Positions 18,642 to 27,033 are shown, counted from the stretch's first letter. The stretch: DNA of 64,000 bases from Cyanobium sp. CZS25K (GCA_030373325.1 JAUCZB010000004.1:1-64000), one strand, 5' to 3'. Numbers and translations are program-made. Notes: generated by a model from the sequence alone, not told the origin.

Positions 18642-19370
18642 ATGGTTCGCCCTCAGCGCCGCATCCCGCTGGCTCTTTGCGTCGCCCTGCCCCTGCTGCC
18701 CCTGGCGGCCGGCCTGGTCCTGGCGCCACCGCTGCAGGCCCAGCCCACCACCAGAGCCAGGCCGACGGTGGTGCGATCGGTGCCGCCCGAGACCCGGCCC
18801 AACCCCGCCCTCGAGGCGGCCCTGCGCGAGGTTCTCTTCCCGGTGCGCATCGACGACGGCCAGGGCCACGGGCCCGATCCCGGCAGCGACGAGGGGGAGA
18901 TGGTGAAGCGCACCAAGATCAAGGCCGAATGCGAGCGCATGCCTGCGCCTCGTTACACCTGGAGCCGGGTGGATCTGGGCGGCGATGACAGACCCGAGGT
19001 GGTGGCCCAGGTGCTGGGGCCGATGGTCTGCGGCACCGGCGGCTGCCCTCTGCTGATCTTTCGCGAGCCCAGCCCCGGCCGCCTGCAGCTCATCACCCAG
19101 ATGAGCCTGTTCAAAGATCCCCTGATCGTGACCGAGCGACGCCACAACCGCTGGAAGGACCTGATCACCCGGGTGCGGGTGGATGCCGGCACCGGGTACT
19201 ACGCGGAGCTGCGCTACGACGGTCGCACCTATCCCACCAACCCCAGCGTGCCGCCGGCCATCCCCCTGCGCCGAGCGGAACCGGGCACCGCCTACCTGGA
19301 GTGGAACGACAAGGATCCCCGCGCCCACAGGCTGCCCTGTGAGGGCACACCCCAGAAACGGGGCCTCTGA
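18642..19370 (+). CDS. exported protein of unknown function
   Basis: A signal peptide is plain: RPQRRIPLALCVALPLLPLA, then a cleavage site near LQAQP. I chose the ATG at 18642 because it puts the signal sequence at the N-terminus. An ATG at 18561 and a GTG at 18621, the latter preceded by AGGAAGG, are also in frame. The mature part has a Cys-bearing stretch (LGPMVCGTGGCPLLIF) and a DLGGDDRPEVV motif like those in cyanobacterial secreted proteins, whose role I do not know. It stands between two toxin-antitoxin regions, with no operon partner. Confidence 0.7.
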   Translation: MVRPQRRIPLALCVALPLLPLAAGLVLAPPLQAQPTTRARPTVVRSVPPETRPNPALEAALREVLFPVRIDDGQGHGPDPGSDEGEMVKRTKIKAECERMPAPRYTWSRVDLGGDDRPEVVAQVLGPMVCGTGGCPLLIFREPSPGRLQLITQMSLFKDPLIVTERRHNRWKDLITRVRVDAGTGYYAELRYDGRTYPTNPSVPPAIPLRRAEPGTAYLEWNDKDPRAHRLPCEGTPQKRGL

Positions 19371-19778
19371 TCACGGCCGCCGCTTGCCCCTGCCAGCAAC
19401 TGGCTGAAGGCAACCCACTTGGAGCATCACCAGAAGGGCATGATCGGGCCCTGCGGGTGTAACCGCCCTGTCCATCGCAATCATTGCCGACGGATGACCA
19501 TTGCGCCCAAACAGTGAATGCGGTCGGCAGCTCAGCCTGAAGGCTTGCCGATCGTCACTCAGCCACACGAACCGCATCCGTGCATAGGCGTGAGGTGGCA
19601 ATGGGGCCCGCCGGGCCGGAGCGGTGCTGACGCAGTAGCGGCCCAACAGAAACTCCACCACGTAGGTGGGCACCGGGTATTGCCTGGAGTATTTGCGCAC
19701 CAGGTAGCCATCAAAGGCCTTGGCGCCGAGCTGGTCGAGATGGTCCATCTCGCTGGTGGCAGCTGGTGCGCTAGTCAT
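19371..19778 (-). pseudogene. BrxL (BREX Lon-like protein) N-terminal fragment
   Basis: About the first 53 residues (LDQLGAKAFDGYLVRK, YPVPTYVVEFLLGRYC) match the N-terminus of BrxL, the Lon-like AAA protein of type I BREX phage-defence systems. After about 19620 the frame reads as unrelated residues, and the ATPase and Lon domains of this roughly 680-residue family are absent. The start codon overlaps the vapC stop (ATGA), so it was the last gene of the same operon. It is non-functional as a BREX component. Confidence 0.6.
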
Positions 19779-20203
19779 GCCAAGACCTCCAGCTGCAGCA
19801 GGGATGCTGCCTGCTTGAGTCTGCGGTCGAAACAGGCGAAGGTCAGTTGTTGATCCGTGCTTTGGTCGAGTTCATGGGCCGCTGCCAGTTGCACGCTGTC
19901 GTAGCCGCGCAGAGCGAAAACATCGGCAAAGCGCCCAGCTGTTTCCACCAGCCTCTGGCTGACTTCAACGATGGTGAACTGATTCCAGCTATGGACCAGG
20001 CGCTGACGGGCCTGTTCGATGTCATCCCCACTGATTGGATCTTCCCTCTGCCGACGGGCCATGCCCGCCATGGCCTCTGCCCAAGTGATCCGGCAGACCG
20101 CAATGGCTTCGGCGTGCGAGCTGGTCTCCTCCATCTGATCGGAGCCGGGCTCACTGATCAACAACTTGATCAAGGCACTGGTGTCGCAGAACAGGATCAC
20201 CAA
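19775..20203 (-). CDS. VapC-type PIN-domain ribonuclease toxin
   Basis: This is a 142-residue PIN-domain protein. Acidic site residues are visible: Asp7 in FCDTSALIKL, a Glu in the ITWAEAMAG helix, the Asp in YDSVQLAAAH and the Asp in FACFDRRL. Such toxins cleave tRNA or rRNA with Mg2+ when freed from their antitoxin. The gene starts one base after the antitoxin stop codon, and its own stop overlaps the brxL fragment. All acidic positions are present and the length is normal, so it is probably active. Confidence 0.88.
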   Translation of the reverse strand: MVILFCDTSALIKLLISEPGSDQMEETSSHAEAIAVCRITWAEAMAGMARRQREDPISGDDIEQARQRLVHSWNQFTIVEVSQRLVETAGRFADVFALRGYDSVQLAAAHELDQSTDQQLTFACFDRRLKQAASLLQLEVLA

Positions 20204-20204
20204 C

Positions 20205-20543
20205 TCAACCTCGATCTTCCATCACGATTTCACTGACGAGTTTTCCCTCACCACGCAGCTTCACGGGCGGAGGCAACACCGGCTTCTGGCCGTTCCAGCT
20301 GATGATCCCGGCATCAATGGCCGCTTGCAGCGGGTTAGCCGGGGAATTGGGCTTCTTGATGCCAGTGAGCCTGGCGATCGGCTTGCGGTGGGAGGTGACT
20401 TCCACCACCTCGCCGGCCTGGGCGCGGGCCAGCCATTCGGAGAGATGGGTCTTGAGGTCCCGCACCGACACCTGACTTGCGACCACATCTGCCATGGCTG
20501 TCTCTGCCGATGCGACCACACTAGGTCTAATTTCGGCGCTCAT
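20205..20543 (-). CDS. Phd/YefM-type antitoxin
   Basis: The protein has 112 residues. VSVRDLKTHLSEWLARAQAG followed by EVVEVTSHRKPIARLTGI is the Phd/YefM DNA-binding fold. The C-terminal tail would wrap the PIN toxin. I chose the ATG at 20543 because GGGAGGAG lies six bases upstream; a second ATG at 20495 has no such site. The start overlaps the stop of the PglZ fragment (ATGA), and vapC follows directly. In this family the antitoxin and the complex repress their own promoter, but here transcription may have come from the lost upstream BREX genes. Confidence 0.85.
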   Translation of the reverse strand: MSAEIRPSVVASAETAMADVVASQVSVRDLKTHLSEWLARAQAGEVVEVTSHRKPIARLTGIKKPNSPANPLQAAIDAGIISWNGQKPVLPPPVKLRGEGKLVSEIVMEDRG

Positions 20544-20923
20544 GTAACTCCTCCCACCACGGTGCAGCGTTGGGCGATCACCCGGTCATCTCGGCTCAAC
20601 AGCACCGCCACCACCACTGCACCTTCCAGCTCTTCATCTTCCATCAGCAGGCGGGCGCCGCCATCGTCGATCGGTTTGGCCGTGGTGGCCACTGAGGGGC
20701 CTCCGGCTGCTTCGCGGCGCAGGTCGGCATTCATGCCGGCCGTTCCCCCGTTCACTTCCAGGTTGCAGCGCAGCCCTTTCCAGCTGATCTCGGTGATGGC
20801 CGCAGTGGGAGCATTGCTTGCTTCGCCTGAGACCACCAACACGGGGGTGAGGCACTCCTGCAGGCTCGGGGTAGCGAACTGCTCGCTGGGGTTCCAGCTC
20901 CAGGCGGCGGTGGGCACCGGCAC
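20540..20923 (-). pseudogene. PglZ-type (BREX alkaline phosphatase) C-terminal fragment
   Basis: The readable part (SLQECLTPVLVV, ISWKGLRCNLEV, LLMEDEELEGAVVVAVLL) resembles the C-terminal beta-rich domain of BREX PglZ type B, which ends with a similar WxGLRC and LVEDEDLEG pattern. The alkaline-phosphatase domain and everything upstream are gone. The WSWNPSEQFATP stretch before it also fits the family after an internal deletion. The stop overlaps the antitoxin start. I rely on memory of the family, so the call is moderate. Together with the BrxL fragment it argues for a decayed BREX operon. Confidence 0.55.
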
Positions 20924-21042
20924 CTGGGATTCGCCCTTGACAGCAGCGCAGCCGCACCAGCGTCAGTCGCGTTGAGCATCAGGCCCTGGGCCGGTTGCGG
21001 CAGGAGCTGCGGGCCTGCGGGCCCCCTCTCAGAAGCTGCGCA

Positions 21043-21336
21043 TCAATCAGGACTCTCCTCGTCGCCAGGGCGACGGGTGTACTGGCCCAGCGCATGGCGG
21101 CGCGGGGCTGGAGCCGAGCTGGGCGCGCTTGTGCCGCGGCTGTTGTCCATGAAGTAGGTGGCGGCCGACTGGCCCCCCAGGGCCACCGATGGCAGCACCA
21201 GGCTCCAGCGGTGCTCGCAAATGGCGGGGCCGGACGCCCGCAGCTCGCACACCCCCACGAAGGCCAGCAGGACGGCGATCTCAGCGGCCACCAGGGCCAT
21301 GATCGGACCGGTGTTGGTGGATTGGTGGCGGGTCAT
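21043..21336 (-). CDS. small putative membrane protein
   Basis: This frame has one clear hydrophobic segment (IMALVAAEIAVLLAFVGV) and a second weaker one. The ATG at 21336 (MTRHQST) is the most natural start; the frame also opens earlier at 21357. I do not recognise a family. It could be a genuine small gene of this accessory region or a chance frame. Confidence 0.35.
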   Translation of the reverse strand: MTRHQSTNTGPIMALVAAEIAVLLAFVGVCELRASGPAICEHRWSLVLPSVALGGQSAATYFMDNSRGTSAPSSAPAPRRHALGQYTRRPGDEESPD

Positions 21337-21414
21337 CTCCAGCGGCGCAAACCTCACCAGCTGTTGCCAGGACGCTCAGCGCCGGGGGGCAGCGGCTGGC
21401 TCGTGGCCCCGCAG

Positions 21415-21630
21415 CTACACCTCCACTTCCTGCTTGCGCACCACCCGGCTTTCGCGGTTGTTGCTGATCTGCACCCTGCCGCCATGCACCTCGGCGGTGA
21501 CGCGCCAGGGGCCGGGGGAGGGATCTGCCGCTGCCGATGGCGAGAGGGGTGACGCCACGACGCTTGTCTCGCTCGTCAGCAGTCGTTCGCCAAGGACTTC
21601 AGCTAACAGATCACGTGTGGAGGGGGGCAT
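21415..21630 (-). CDS. hypothetical 71-residue protein
   Basis: This short frame has mixed, protein-like composition (WRVTAEVHGGRVQISNNRES) and a basic C-terminus. No Shine-Dalgarno sequence is visible before the ATG. I do not recognise it. It lies between the BREX relic and the IS1595 element. Confidence 0.35.
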   Translation of the reverse strand: MPPSTRDLLAEVLGERLLTSETSVVASPLSPSAAADPSPGPWRVTAEVHGGRVQISNNRESRVVRKQEVEV

Positions 21631-21802
21631 GGCGGCAGCGGGCGTAGGAAGAGCGGGATTTGTGCAGCCGGAGAAAAGGCATCGCCGCTATCTCAAGCTC
21701 TTGCCACGCCTGGGCCTCGTCTTGTTCAGCGCCTGATGAGCGACGCCGCAGGTCAGCACAGGGCGGGGTTGCGGGCAGATGGGCGGCCACAGCAAGGGCG
21801 CG

Positions 21803-21982
21803 TCACAGGTTGCCCTCGGCTTGCGCCGGTTGGTACCCCCACTTGGGATCGTTGCGGAAGCTGTACACCTCCCGGCCGTTGCGCTTGATGCTGAAAAGGG
21901 TCCAGGTCTGATGCCGACAGCTCAGGCCGATCACCGCCTTCCCATCGGCGAGGGGCAGTTCCACGTGGCGGATCCCGTCATA
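21803..21982 (-). pseudogene. 3' part of a gene cut by IS1595
   Basis: This minus-strand frame encodes a convincing C-terminal piece (HVELPLADGKAVIGLSC, TWTLFSIKRNGREVYSFRND, ending PAQAEGNL) with no start codon. Its 5' side runs into the terminal repeat of the IS1595 element. A signal-peptide-bearing N-terminal piece lies on the other side of the element on the same strand, so the two may be halves of one exported protein. The family is unknown to me. Confidence 0.45.
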
Positions 21983-22000
21983 GATCCACTTGATTACCCA
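21983..22000 (+). repeat. IS1595 left terminal inverted repeat
   Basis: GATCCACTTGATTACCCA is the reverse complement of the right repeat at 23007-23024, with one mismatch. Confidence 0.8.
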
Positions 22001-22059
22001 GCTCGCTCCGCGACGGCCACCCAGGCCCTATAGGCTGGTACACAGATACTAGTCTAATC

Positions 22060-23013
22060 ATGGCGCGCAGCGGCATCCAGTTCCAGAAAGGCCTCTCGCT
22101 GCGTGAGTTCCAGCGGCTCTACGGCACCGAGGAGCAATGTGAGGCTGCTCTGGAGCAGGCGCGCTGGCCCGATGGGTTCCGCTGTCCCCGCTGCAATGGC
22201 CATGAGCATGGGCTCGTCTACGGACGCCGCCTCAAGCGTTATCAGTGCCGCACCTGCAGCCATCAGGCCACGCTCACGGCTGGGACGATCATGCAGGCCA
22301 CAAAACTGCCGCTGACCACCTGGTTCCTGGCCTTCTATCTGATCGGCCAGGCCAAAACCGGGATCTCCTCGCTGGAGCTCAGCCGCCACCTGGGCGTGAA
22401 ATACGACACGGCCTGGCTGCTGCACAACAAGATCCTGCGGGCAATGACTGAGCGGGAGGAGGCCTACCTGCTGCGGGGAAAGATCCAGATCGATGATTCC
22501 TACCTTGGCGGAGAACTCCCGGGTGGCAAGGCAGGTCGGGGATCAGAGAACAAGATCCACATCGTTGCGGCCGTCTCCTTGAACGAGGCAGGGCATCCGA
22601 TTCACGCCAGAATCACAGCCGTGAGTGGCTTCAGCTCAGAAGCGATCTCTGACTGGGCCAAACGCCACTTGATGCCCGGCAGCCAGGTGCTCTCCGATGG
22701 CCTGGCCTGCTTCCGCGCCGTGACCACGGCCAACTGCCACCACAAGGCGGTTGTCACCGGTGGAAAGCACCCCAACGAGCTACCGCAGTTCCGTTGGATC
22801 AACACTGTGCTGGGCAACCTCAAGACCAGCTTCAACGGCACCTTCCATGCCTTCAACTTTGACAAGTACGCCAGGCGCTACCTGGGTGGGTACTGCTTCC
22901 GCTTCAACCGACGCTTTGCGATGGCTGCGATGACAGAGCGCATTGCCAATGCTGTTTGCTGCTGCAAACCAGTCACAGAGGGGGCTCTCAGGGTTGCGGA
23001 GGCTTATGGGTAA
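22060..23013 (+). CDS. IS1595-family transposase
   Basis: The protein has 317 residues. It begins with a zinc-ribbon (CPRCNGHEHG ... YQCRTCSHQ) typical of IS1595/ISXO2 transposases, then the catalytic core with QIDDSYLGGE, VLSDGLACF and an N/H-rich third motif ending FNGTFHAF. Length and motifs are complete, so it is probably functional. The start is the ATG at 22060, shortly inside the left terminal repeat. Confidence 0.92.
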   Translation: MARSGIQFQKGLSLREFQRLYGTEEQCEAALEQARWPDGFRCPRCNGHEHGLVYGRRLKRYQCRTCSHQATLTAGTIMQATKLPLTTWFLAFYLIGQAKTGISSLELSRHLGVKYDTAWLLHNKILRAMTEREEAYLLRGKIQIDDSYLGGELPGGKAGRGSENKIHIVAAVSLNEAGHPIHARITAVSGFSSEAISDWAKRHLMPGSQVLSDGLACFRAVTTANCHHKAVVTGGKHPNELPQFRWINTVLGNLKTSFNGTFHAFNFDKYARRYLGGYCFRFNRRFAMAAMTERIANAVCCCKPVTEGALRVAEAYG

Positions 23014-23024
23014 TCAAGTAGATC
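23007..23024 (-). repeat. IS1595 right terminal inverted repeat
   Basis: TGGGTAATCAAGTAGATC pairs with the left repeat with one mismatch and contains the transposase stop codon TAA. Confidence 0.8.
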
Positions 23025-23170
23025 CACAAGAGCCGTCCTGCTCCGTTCTCGAGCAGGGAGCGAATCGGGCTGCCCTGGACCTGAGGCTGGGCTCTGGCAG
23101 GTGCGGCCTGCCCTGCCACGATCAGAAGGCCGGTGATGATCAGTGCCCAGGAGGACGAGCGATGACCCAT
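23025..23170 (-). pseudogene. 5' part of an exported-protein gene cut by IS1595
   Basis: From the ATG at 23170 the frame encodes a signal peptide (MGHRSSSWALIITGLLIVAG, cleavage near ARAQP) and a short mature part (VQGSPIRSLLENGAG). It then runs into the terminal repeat of the insertion sequence. The lost remainder may be the fragment at 21803-21982. Confidence 0.5.
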
Positions 23171-23482
23171 GGGTAAGGGGAAACCTTCATTGTCCGTCCC
23201 ATGGAGGGCCCCGTCCCCAGCACGAAGCGGAGAAAGCCGTCGGTATTGGGAACCGCCCCAAGATCTGAACACAACTTCCAGCCGCTGGTGGTTGATCCAG
23301 CTCTGGCAGGGCGCAGCGGGTCACGAACCGTTCGCCGGGGGTGGGAACCAGCCTGGCGACCGAAAGATTGCCCCCGGCGGGGCGATGTCGATGGTAAGGA
23401 CTACGAAGTTCTACGAAACCACGCCTGTCGCAACCTCGATGGTTACCTTCCGTTAGCACTTCTGACCTGAGCGGGTTCCACC
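23171..23482. other. intergenic stretch between the IS-cut gene and the GlsB-like gene
   Basis: No gene is supported. It must carry the promoter of the disrupted minus-strand gene and of the plus-strand membrane protein, but no clear promoter motif stands out. Confidence 0.4.
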
Positions 23483-23728
23483 ATGAACATCCTCTGGTTT
23501 CTCCTCGTCGGAATCATTGCCGGCTGGCTCGCAGGGGTTCTCGTCAAAGGGGGTGGATTCGGCCTGATCGGTGATCTGGTCGTCGGCATCGTCGGGGCCC
23601 TGATCGGTGGGCTTCTCTTCGGTGGCCTGGGCGGAGCCCTCGGAGGCGGCCTGCTCGGCAGCATCGTTGTGGCCACCCTCGGTGCGGTGATCCTGCTGGT
23701 GATCCTCCGCCTGCTCAAGCGCGTCTGA
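23483..23728 (+). CDS. GlsB/YeaQ/YmgE-family small membrane protein
   Basis: The protein has 81 residues with three Gly-rich membrane segments (FLLVGIIAGWLAGVLVKGGG, GDLVVGIVGALIGGLLFGGL, IVVATLGAVILLVILRLLKR). This is the transglycosylase-associated protein family (YeaQ/YmgE), often stress-induced, of unclear function. The family length is matched. Confidence 0.9.
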   Translation: MNILWFLLVGIIAGWLAGVLVKGGGFGLIGDLVVGIVGALIGGLLFGGLGGALGGGLLGSIVVATLGAVILLVILRLLKRV

Positions 23729-23761
23729 ACACAGGAGGCCTGAAGGCCAGGTCGCCAAAGT

Positions 23762-23800
23762 AAAACCCCCCTTGTGGCTTGAGGCCTACGGGGGGTGCGA
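23762..23800 (-). terminator. rho-independent terminator of the minus-strand exported-protein gene
   Basis: A six-base C/G stem (23766-23771 with 23790-23795) encloses an inner GGC/GCC stem. Read on the minus strand it is followed by TTTTA. It lies about 60 bases past the stop at 23857 and could also slow plus-strand transcription from the GlsB-like gene. Confidence 0.7.
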
Positions 23801-23856
23801 TCAAAGGCTGATCCAGTTGCTGCTACTGCATCGACTGCAATTGATCCAGCAGCTGG

Positions 23857-24594
23857 TCAGTTGCAGTCGCTTTTCTTGGTGTAGGTGATCGACTGATAGC
23901 GGCCGTCGGTGGTGCGAATCGCCACGCAGTTCTTTGTGCTGGGCTGCTGCCAGTAGGTGAAGGAACTGTCGGCCAGCTTGGTGCCGCCGCGGTAGGTGTA
24001 GCCCTTCGACGTCAGGGTTCCTTCGGCCTGGCCCCCCTTGGCGCCCACCAGCGACTGCAGGTCGGTCACCGGAGCGCCCTCCCGGGCCGGCTCGGTCGTG
24101 GTGATGGGCTTGCCGGAGATCAGCCCACCGATCAGGGCACCCACCGCAGCACCCAGCAGGGAACCGGCGTCGGCTTTCTGGGGCTGATCCTCGAAGGTGA
24201 CGTCGGGATTCTGGACATTGTCCAGCCGCACGGAGAGCTTGCGGGGCTCGCCATCGTCCCAGCTGAAGACTTCATGATCCGGCTGGCCGGTGTGACGCAC
24301 GTTGCGAATGCCGTTGTAGGTCTGGACGCTCAGGGCCTGCAGATTCGGGCCCGAGAAACTGAAATCCGTTCCGTCATCGAGCTTCACGACATAGGCGTCG
24401 ACGCTGCCGGAGCGTTTGTGCTTGAAGACGCAGTGTCCGTTGAAGGCCTGGTAACCACCGCTCATCAGCTTGCAGCGTCCTTGCGCCCTGACCAGGACTT
24501 CGGCCATGGCGGCTGGCGCCATGGGGGCGGACAGTCCGGTGAGCAGCAGGCCCGCGCCGAGGGCTGCGGAGGTTTGGCGAAAGCTGAGAACCAT
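23857..24594 (-). CDS. exported protein with glycine-zipper segment, unknown function
   Basis: A signal peptide (SAALGAGLLLTGLSAP, cleavage near AAMAE) starts the protein when the ATG at 24594 is used; a TTG two codons earlier is possible. The mature part has Cys-bearing beta-like stretches (RCKLMSGGYQAFNGHCVFKH), a Gly/Ala zipper (GSLLGAAVGALIGGLISGKP) and a C-terminal module (LVGAKGGQAEGTLTSKGYTY, DGRYQSITYTKKSDC) that I associate with cyanobacterial exported proteins of unknown role. It stands alone and ends in a terminator. Confidence 0.75.
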   Translation of the reverse strand: MVLSFRQTSAALGAGLLLTGLSAPMAPAAMAEVLVRAQGRCKLMSGGYQAFNGHCVFKHKRSGSVDAYVVKLDDGTDFSFSGPNLQALSVQTYNGIRNVRHTGQPDHEVFSWDDGEPRKLSVRLDNVQNPDVTFEDQPQKADAGSLLGAAVGALIGGLISGKPITTTEPAREGAPVTDLQSLVGAKGGQAEGTLTSKGYTYRGGTKLADSSFTYWQQPSTKNCVAIRTTDGRYQSITYTKKSDCN

Positions 24595-24700
24595 TGACAA
24601 AGCGGGAATTGGAGGACGGATGGTCCTGCTTGGTAAAGCGGACCACCAATGTTGAGTAACACAAGCTTTCGGGCTCTTGCGGGTCGATTGGCCTCTTCTC

Positions 24701-24964
24701 TCATCGTCTTGTCCCGATGGCGCCCATGATCAAAGCGAACAGCGTGAGCCCGGCCAGCAGCGGCCAGATCAGCAGCAGATCCACCCGAATGTTGGCCTCA
24801 GGCGTGCGTAGCTGCACCAGAGCCTCCCAGGCGGCATACACCCCCCAGGCCAGGGAGGCCCACAGCAGGGGGCGGGCTGACGGCCCGCTGACGGCACCGG
24901 AGAAGCGCAGCAGGGACCAGCCAGCAAGCAGGACCAGGGCCACAATCAGAATGTGGCCGGGCTG
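24701..24964 (-). pseudogene. C-terminal fragment of a membrane protein
   Basis: In frame with a transposase fragment, the last 87 or so residues form three hydrophobic segments (ILIVALVLLAGWSLL, LLWASLAWGVYAAWEALVQL, LLLIWPLLAGLTLFALIMGA). They clearly belong to a different gene whose 5' end was lost when an IS21-type element inserted. Family unknown. Confidence 0.6.
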
Positions 24965-25525
24965 TCCGACCAGGAATTCAACAGCGACAAAACTTTCTCC
25001 GCCGTGGATCACCTCCACATGGCACCAGCCGGAGAACGGCAGGCGGAAGTGGAACAGCCGGTGTTCCAGCACCACCCCACCGATCGTGATCGGCGCACCC
25101 TTGAGCAGCGTGAAATCGGAGATGCCCAGCACCCCGGCGCGGTGCTCCTGCAGGAACATCACGTCCTGGGCCGGGCCGTGCAGCGCCCGCCACTGCTCCA
25201 CGCGCCGTTGCAGGGTGCGCTTGCGCCGGTACCACTCCTGGCCGGGTCTGATCTCCTCCAGGTGGAGCAGCAGGGTCTGCGGATCCAGTTGCGGCGCCTT
25301 CTGGAGCATGGGCACCAAGACGCTGTCCCATACATCGGAAAGCGGGTCGGCGCGGGTGCGCCAGTGGCGGCCATGATGGTCTCGGGGTTGGTGATCGCCC
25401 CGGTCGATCCGCTGGGCACTGCGCACGGAGATCCCCACCGCATCAGCGGCGATCTGCTGGCTGAGCCCGCCTGAGCGTTTGGCCATGTACCGCTCCTTGA
25501 TCCGCAACGACAGAGGGGCGGGCAT
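24965..25525 (-). pseudogene. IS21-family transposase IstA, N-terminal fragment
   Basis: The first 187 residues (RIKERYMAKRSGGLSQQIAA, VGISVRSAQRIDRG, then FLQEHRAGVLGISDFTLLKG and HRLFHFRLPFSGWCHVEVIH) match the HTH and start of the DDE domain of IstA. The frame then switches into an unrelated membrane-protein tail. The catalytic core's second half and IstB are absent, so the element is dead. Upstream (25571-25602) are two GACCCGCCTA repeats of the kind found at IS21 ends. Confidence 0.75.
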
Positions 25526-25570
25526 CGCAGGGCTCCTGACCGGAATCGGAGCCCTGTTGTCGCGTCCTGA

Positions 25571-25602
25571 GACCCGCCTATGTAGTTGCGCGGACCCGCC
25601 TA
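25571..25602. repeat. IS21-type end repeats
   Basis: GACCCGCCTA occurs at 25571-25580 and again at 25593-25602, 22 bases apart, upstream of the istA fragment. IS21 ends typically carry several short repeats that bind transposase. Confidence 0.55.
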
Positions 25603-25860
25603 CCTAATCGTCGCCGTGCAGCCACCACAGGCTTATTGGCAGTTCAGCCCATAGCACTCAGCCAACACGCTGACCTCTGCAGTTGTCCCTGAAGGAGACG
25701 ACGCGCAGGATTCCTCAGCATGCGCGGCCGCACAAGGGCTGACGCGAGCTGGCCCGCCTTGGGGTGGTGACGCCCGGTGGAACTGCCTGGAGGCCGCTGT
25801 CTCCCGGGCCAGCCCTTGCTGCTGGCCGCGCGAGTGCTTCGGTTCCTGCGCTGCTGCCCG

Positions 25861-26889
25861 ATGGCTGCTGTTGTTCCTGCCACCCGCTCCCGTTCGAAGA
25901 CCCGCTCCGAGCCCACCAGCCAGTCGAGTCCCGAACCCCCTGCGGACCGTTTGGTCGAGGCGCTGATCCAGCTGCTGGAGGCCGGCACCACGCCCTGGCG
26001 ACGGGAGTGGGACTCCACCGGTGGTGGGCACCACGTCAACCTGCTGAACGGGCACCGGTATCAAGGCGCCAACCCAATCCTGTTGTGCCTGGGGATGCAC
26101 CTGAGGGGTTCGGCCCTGCCCTACTGGTGCGGGTTTGCTGAGGCCCGTGCCCAAGGGATCTTCCCCCGTAAGGGCTCGCAGGGGGTGAGGATCCTGCGGC
26201 CCCAGCTGAACCGGCGTACTCAGGCTGGGGGGTCGGGTAACCCGGACACCTCGGACCCTGGTACCGCAACCAGTTCGCGCCCTACAGAAGACACCCCTAC
26301 TGAGCGGACGTGGGTCAGCTTCCGCCCTGTGGTCGTGTTCAACGCCGCTGATCTCGATGGCAAGGGTCTGGGGGATCTGATCGCCCAACGGCAACGGGAG
26401 GCCGGGATGCTCGCCAGACCGGAACCGGAACGCCTGGCTGCGGCTGAGTCTCTGCTGGGCGCCTGGCCGGTGCCGGTGGGTTACGGCGGGGAACGTGCGT
26501 TTTACGCCCCTGAAACCGATCGGATCCAGCTGCCTGAGCGCCAGGCGTTTCATACAGCCGCAGGTTTCTATGCCACCTGGGCCCATGAGGCGGTTCATTC
26601 CACCGGTCATGCCAGTCGGCTGAAGCGTGACCTGAGTGGTCGGTGTGGCTCCAGGGCCTACGCCCGCGAGGAACTGGTGGCCGAGCTGGGCTCGGTGCTG
26701 CTGGGGGACCGGTTGGAGATCGGCAGTGCGCTGGAGAACCACGCGGCTTACCTGGGGCACTGGATCGAGCTGCTCCGGCAGAGCCCGCAGGTGCTGTACC
26801 AGGTGCTCGGGGAGGCCCGCCAAGCCGTGGGGCTCGTTGTGGGGGCCGCTGGATCGGCTCTGGGGGACCGCCAAACCCCGCCCCGATGA
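25861..26889 (+). CDS. ArdC-like antirestriction protein
   Basis: ArdC-type proteins combine an N-terminal ssDNA-binding domain (here RLVEALIQLLEAGTTPWRRE, NLLNGHRYQGANPILLCL) with a C-terminal zincin-like metallopeptidase domain (WAHEAVHSTGHASRLKRDL, holding HExxH, then REELVAELGSVLLG). They protect incoming mobile DNA from host restriction. The order and motifs are complete in about 342 residues. I chose the ATG at 25861, as the longer frame adds an unrelated leader. A low-complexity insert (about residues 120-160) separates the domains. It marks the region as mobile DNA and is the first gene of the element next to tRNA-Thr. Confidence 0.85.
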   Translation: MAAVVPATRSRSKTRSEPTSQSSPEPPADRLVEALIQLLEAGTTPWRREWDSTGGGHHVNLLNGHRYQGANPILLCLGMHLRGSALPYWCGFAEARAQGIFPRKGSQGVRILRPQLNRRTQAGGSGNPDTSDPGTATSSRPTEDTPTERTWVSFRPVVVFNAADLDGKGLGDLIAQRQREAGMLARPEPERLAAAESLLGAWPVPVGYGGERAFYAPETDRIQLPERQAFHTAAGFYATWAHEAVHSTGHASRLKRDLSGRCGSRAYAREELVAELGSVLLGDRLEIGSALENHAAYLGHWIELLRQSPQVLYQVLGEARQAVGLVVGAAGSALGDRQTPPR

Positions 26890-26943
26890 TCCACCGGCCC
26901 CCCACCAGCTTCTCGTTCTCCTCGAAGGGTGGGGGCAGCCACC

Positions 26944-27033
26944 GGCAAGGGCTTCGCGGGTGTTGCTGTAGCACCACCCTTGCCTGGCACCTGCAGCCAG
27001 TGGGTGGAGGCGGTGTTCTTTGCCGTTCCTCCC
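26944..27033 (+). promoter_or_regulatory. structured leader of the first small gene (copy A)
   Basis: A hairpin (GGCAAGGG at 26944-26951 with CCCTTGCC at 26977-26984, with an inner GGTG/CACC stem) is followed by GTGGAGGCGGTGTTCTTTG (27004-27022), exactly 11 bases before the ATG at 27034. The same 19-base motif, with one difference and the same spacing, precedes the next small gene. Confidence 0.55.

Larger units (their letters stand above)
21983..23024 (+). mobile_element. IS1595-family insertion sequence
   Basis: One transposase gene is bounded by 18-bp inverted repeats (21983-22000 and 23007-23024) that differ at a single base. The transposase stop codon lies inside the right repeat, as is common in this family. 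The true tips probably extend several bases further out, where the right end reads GGCTCTTGTGGATC on the minus strand but the left end is divergent. I found no 8-bp target duplication. The element sits between two minus-strand gene fragments. Confidence 0.8.
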
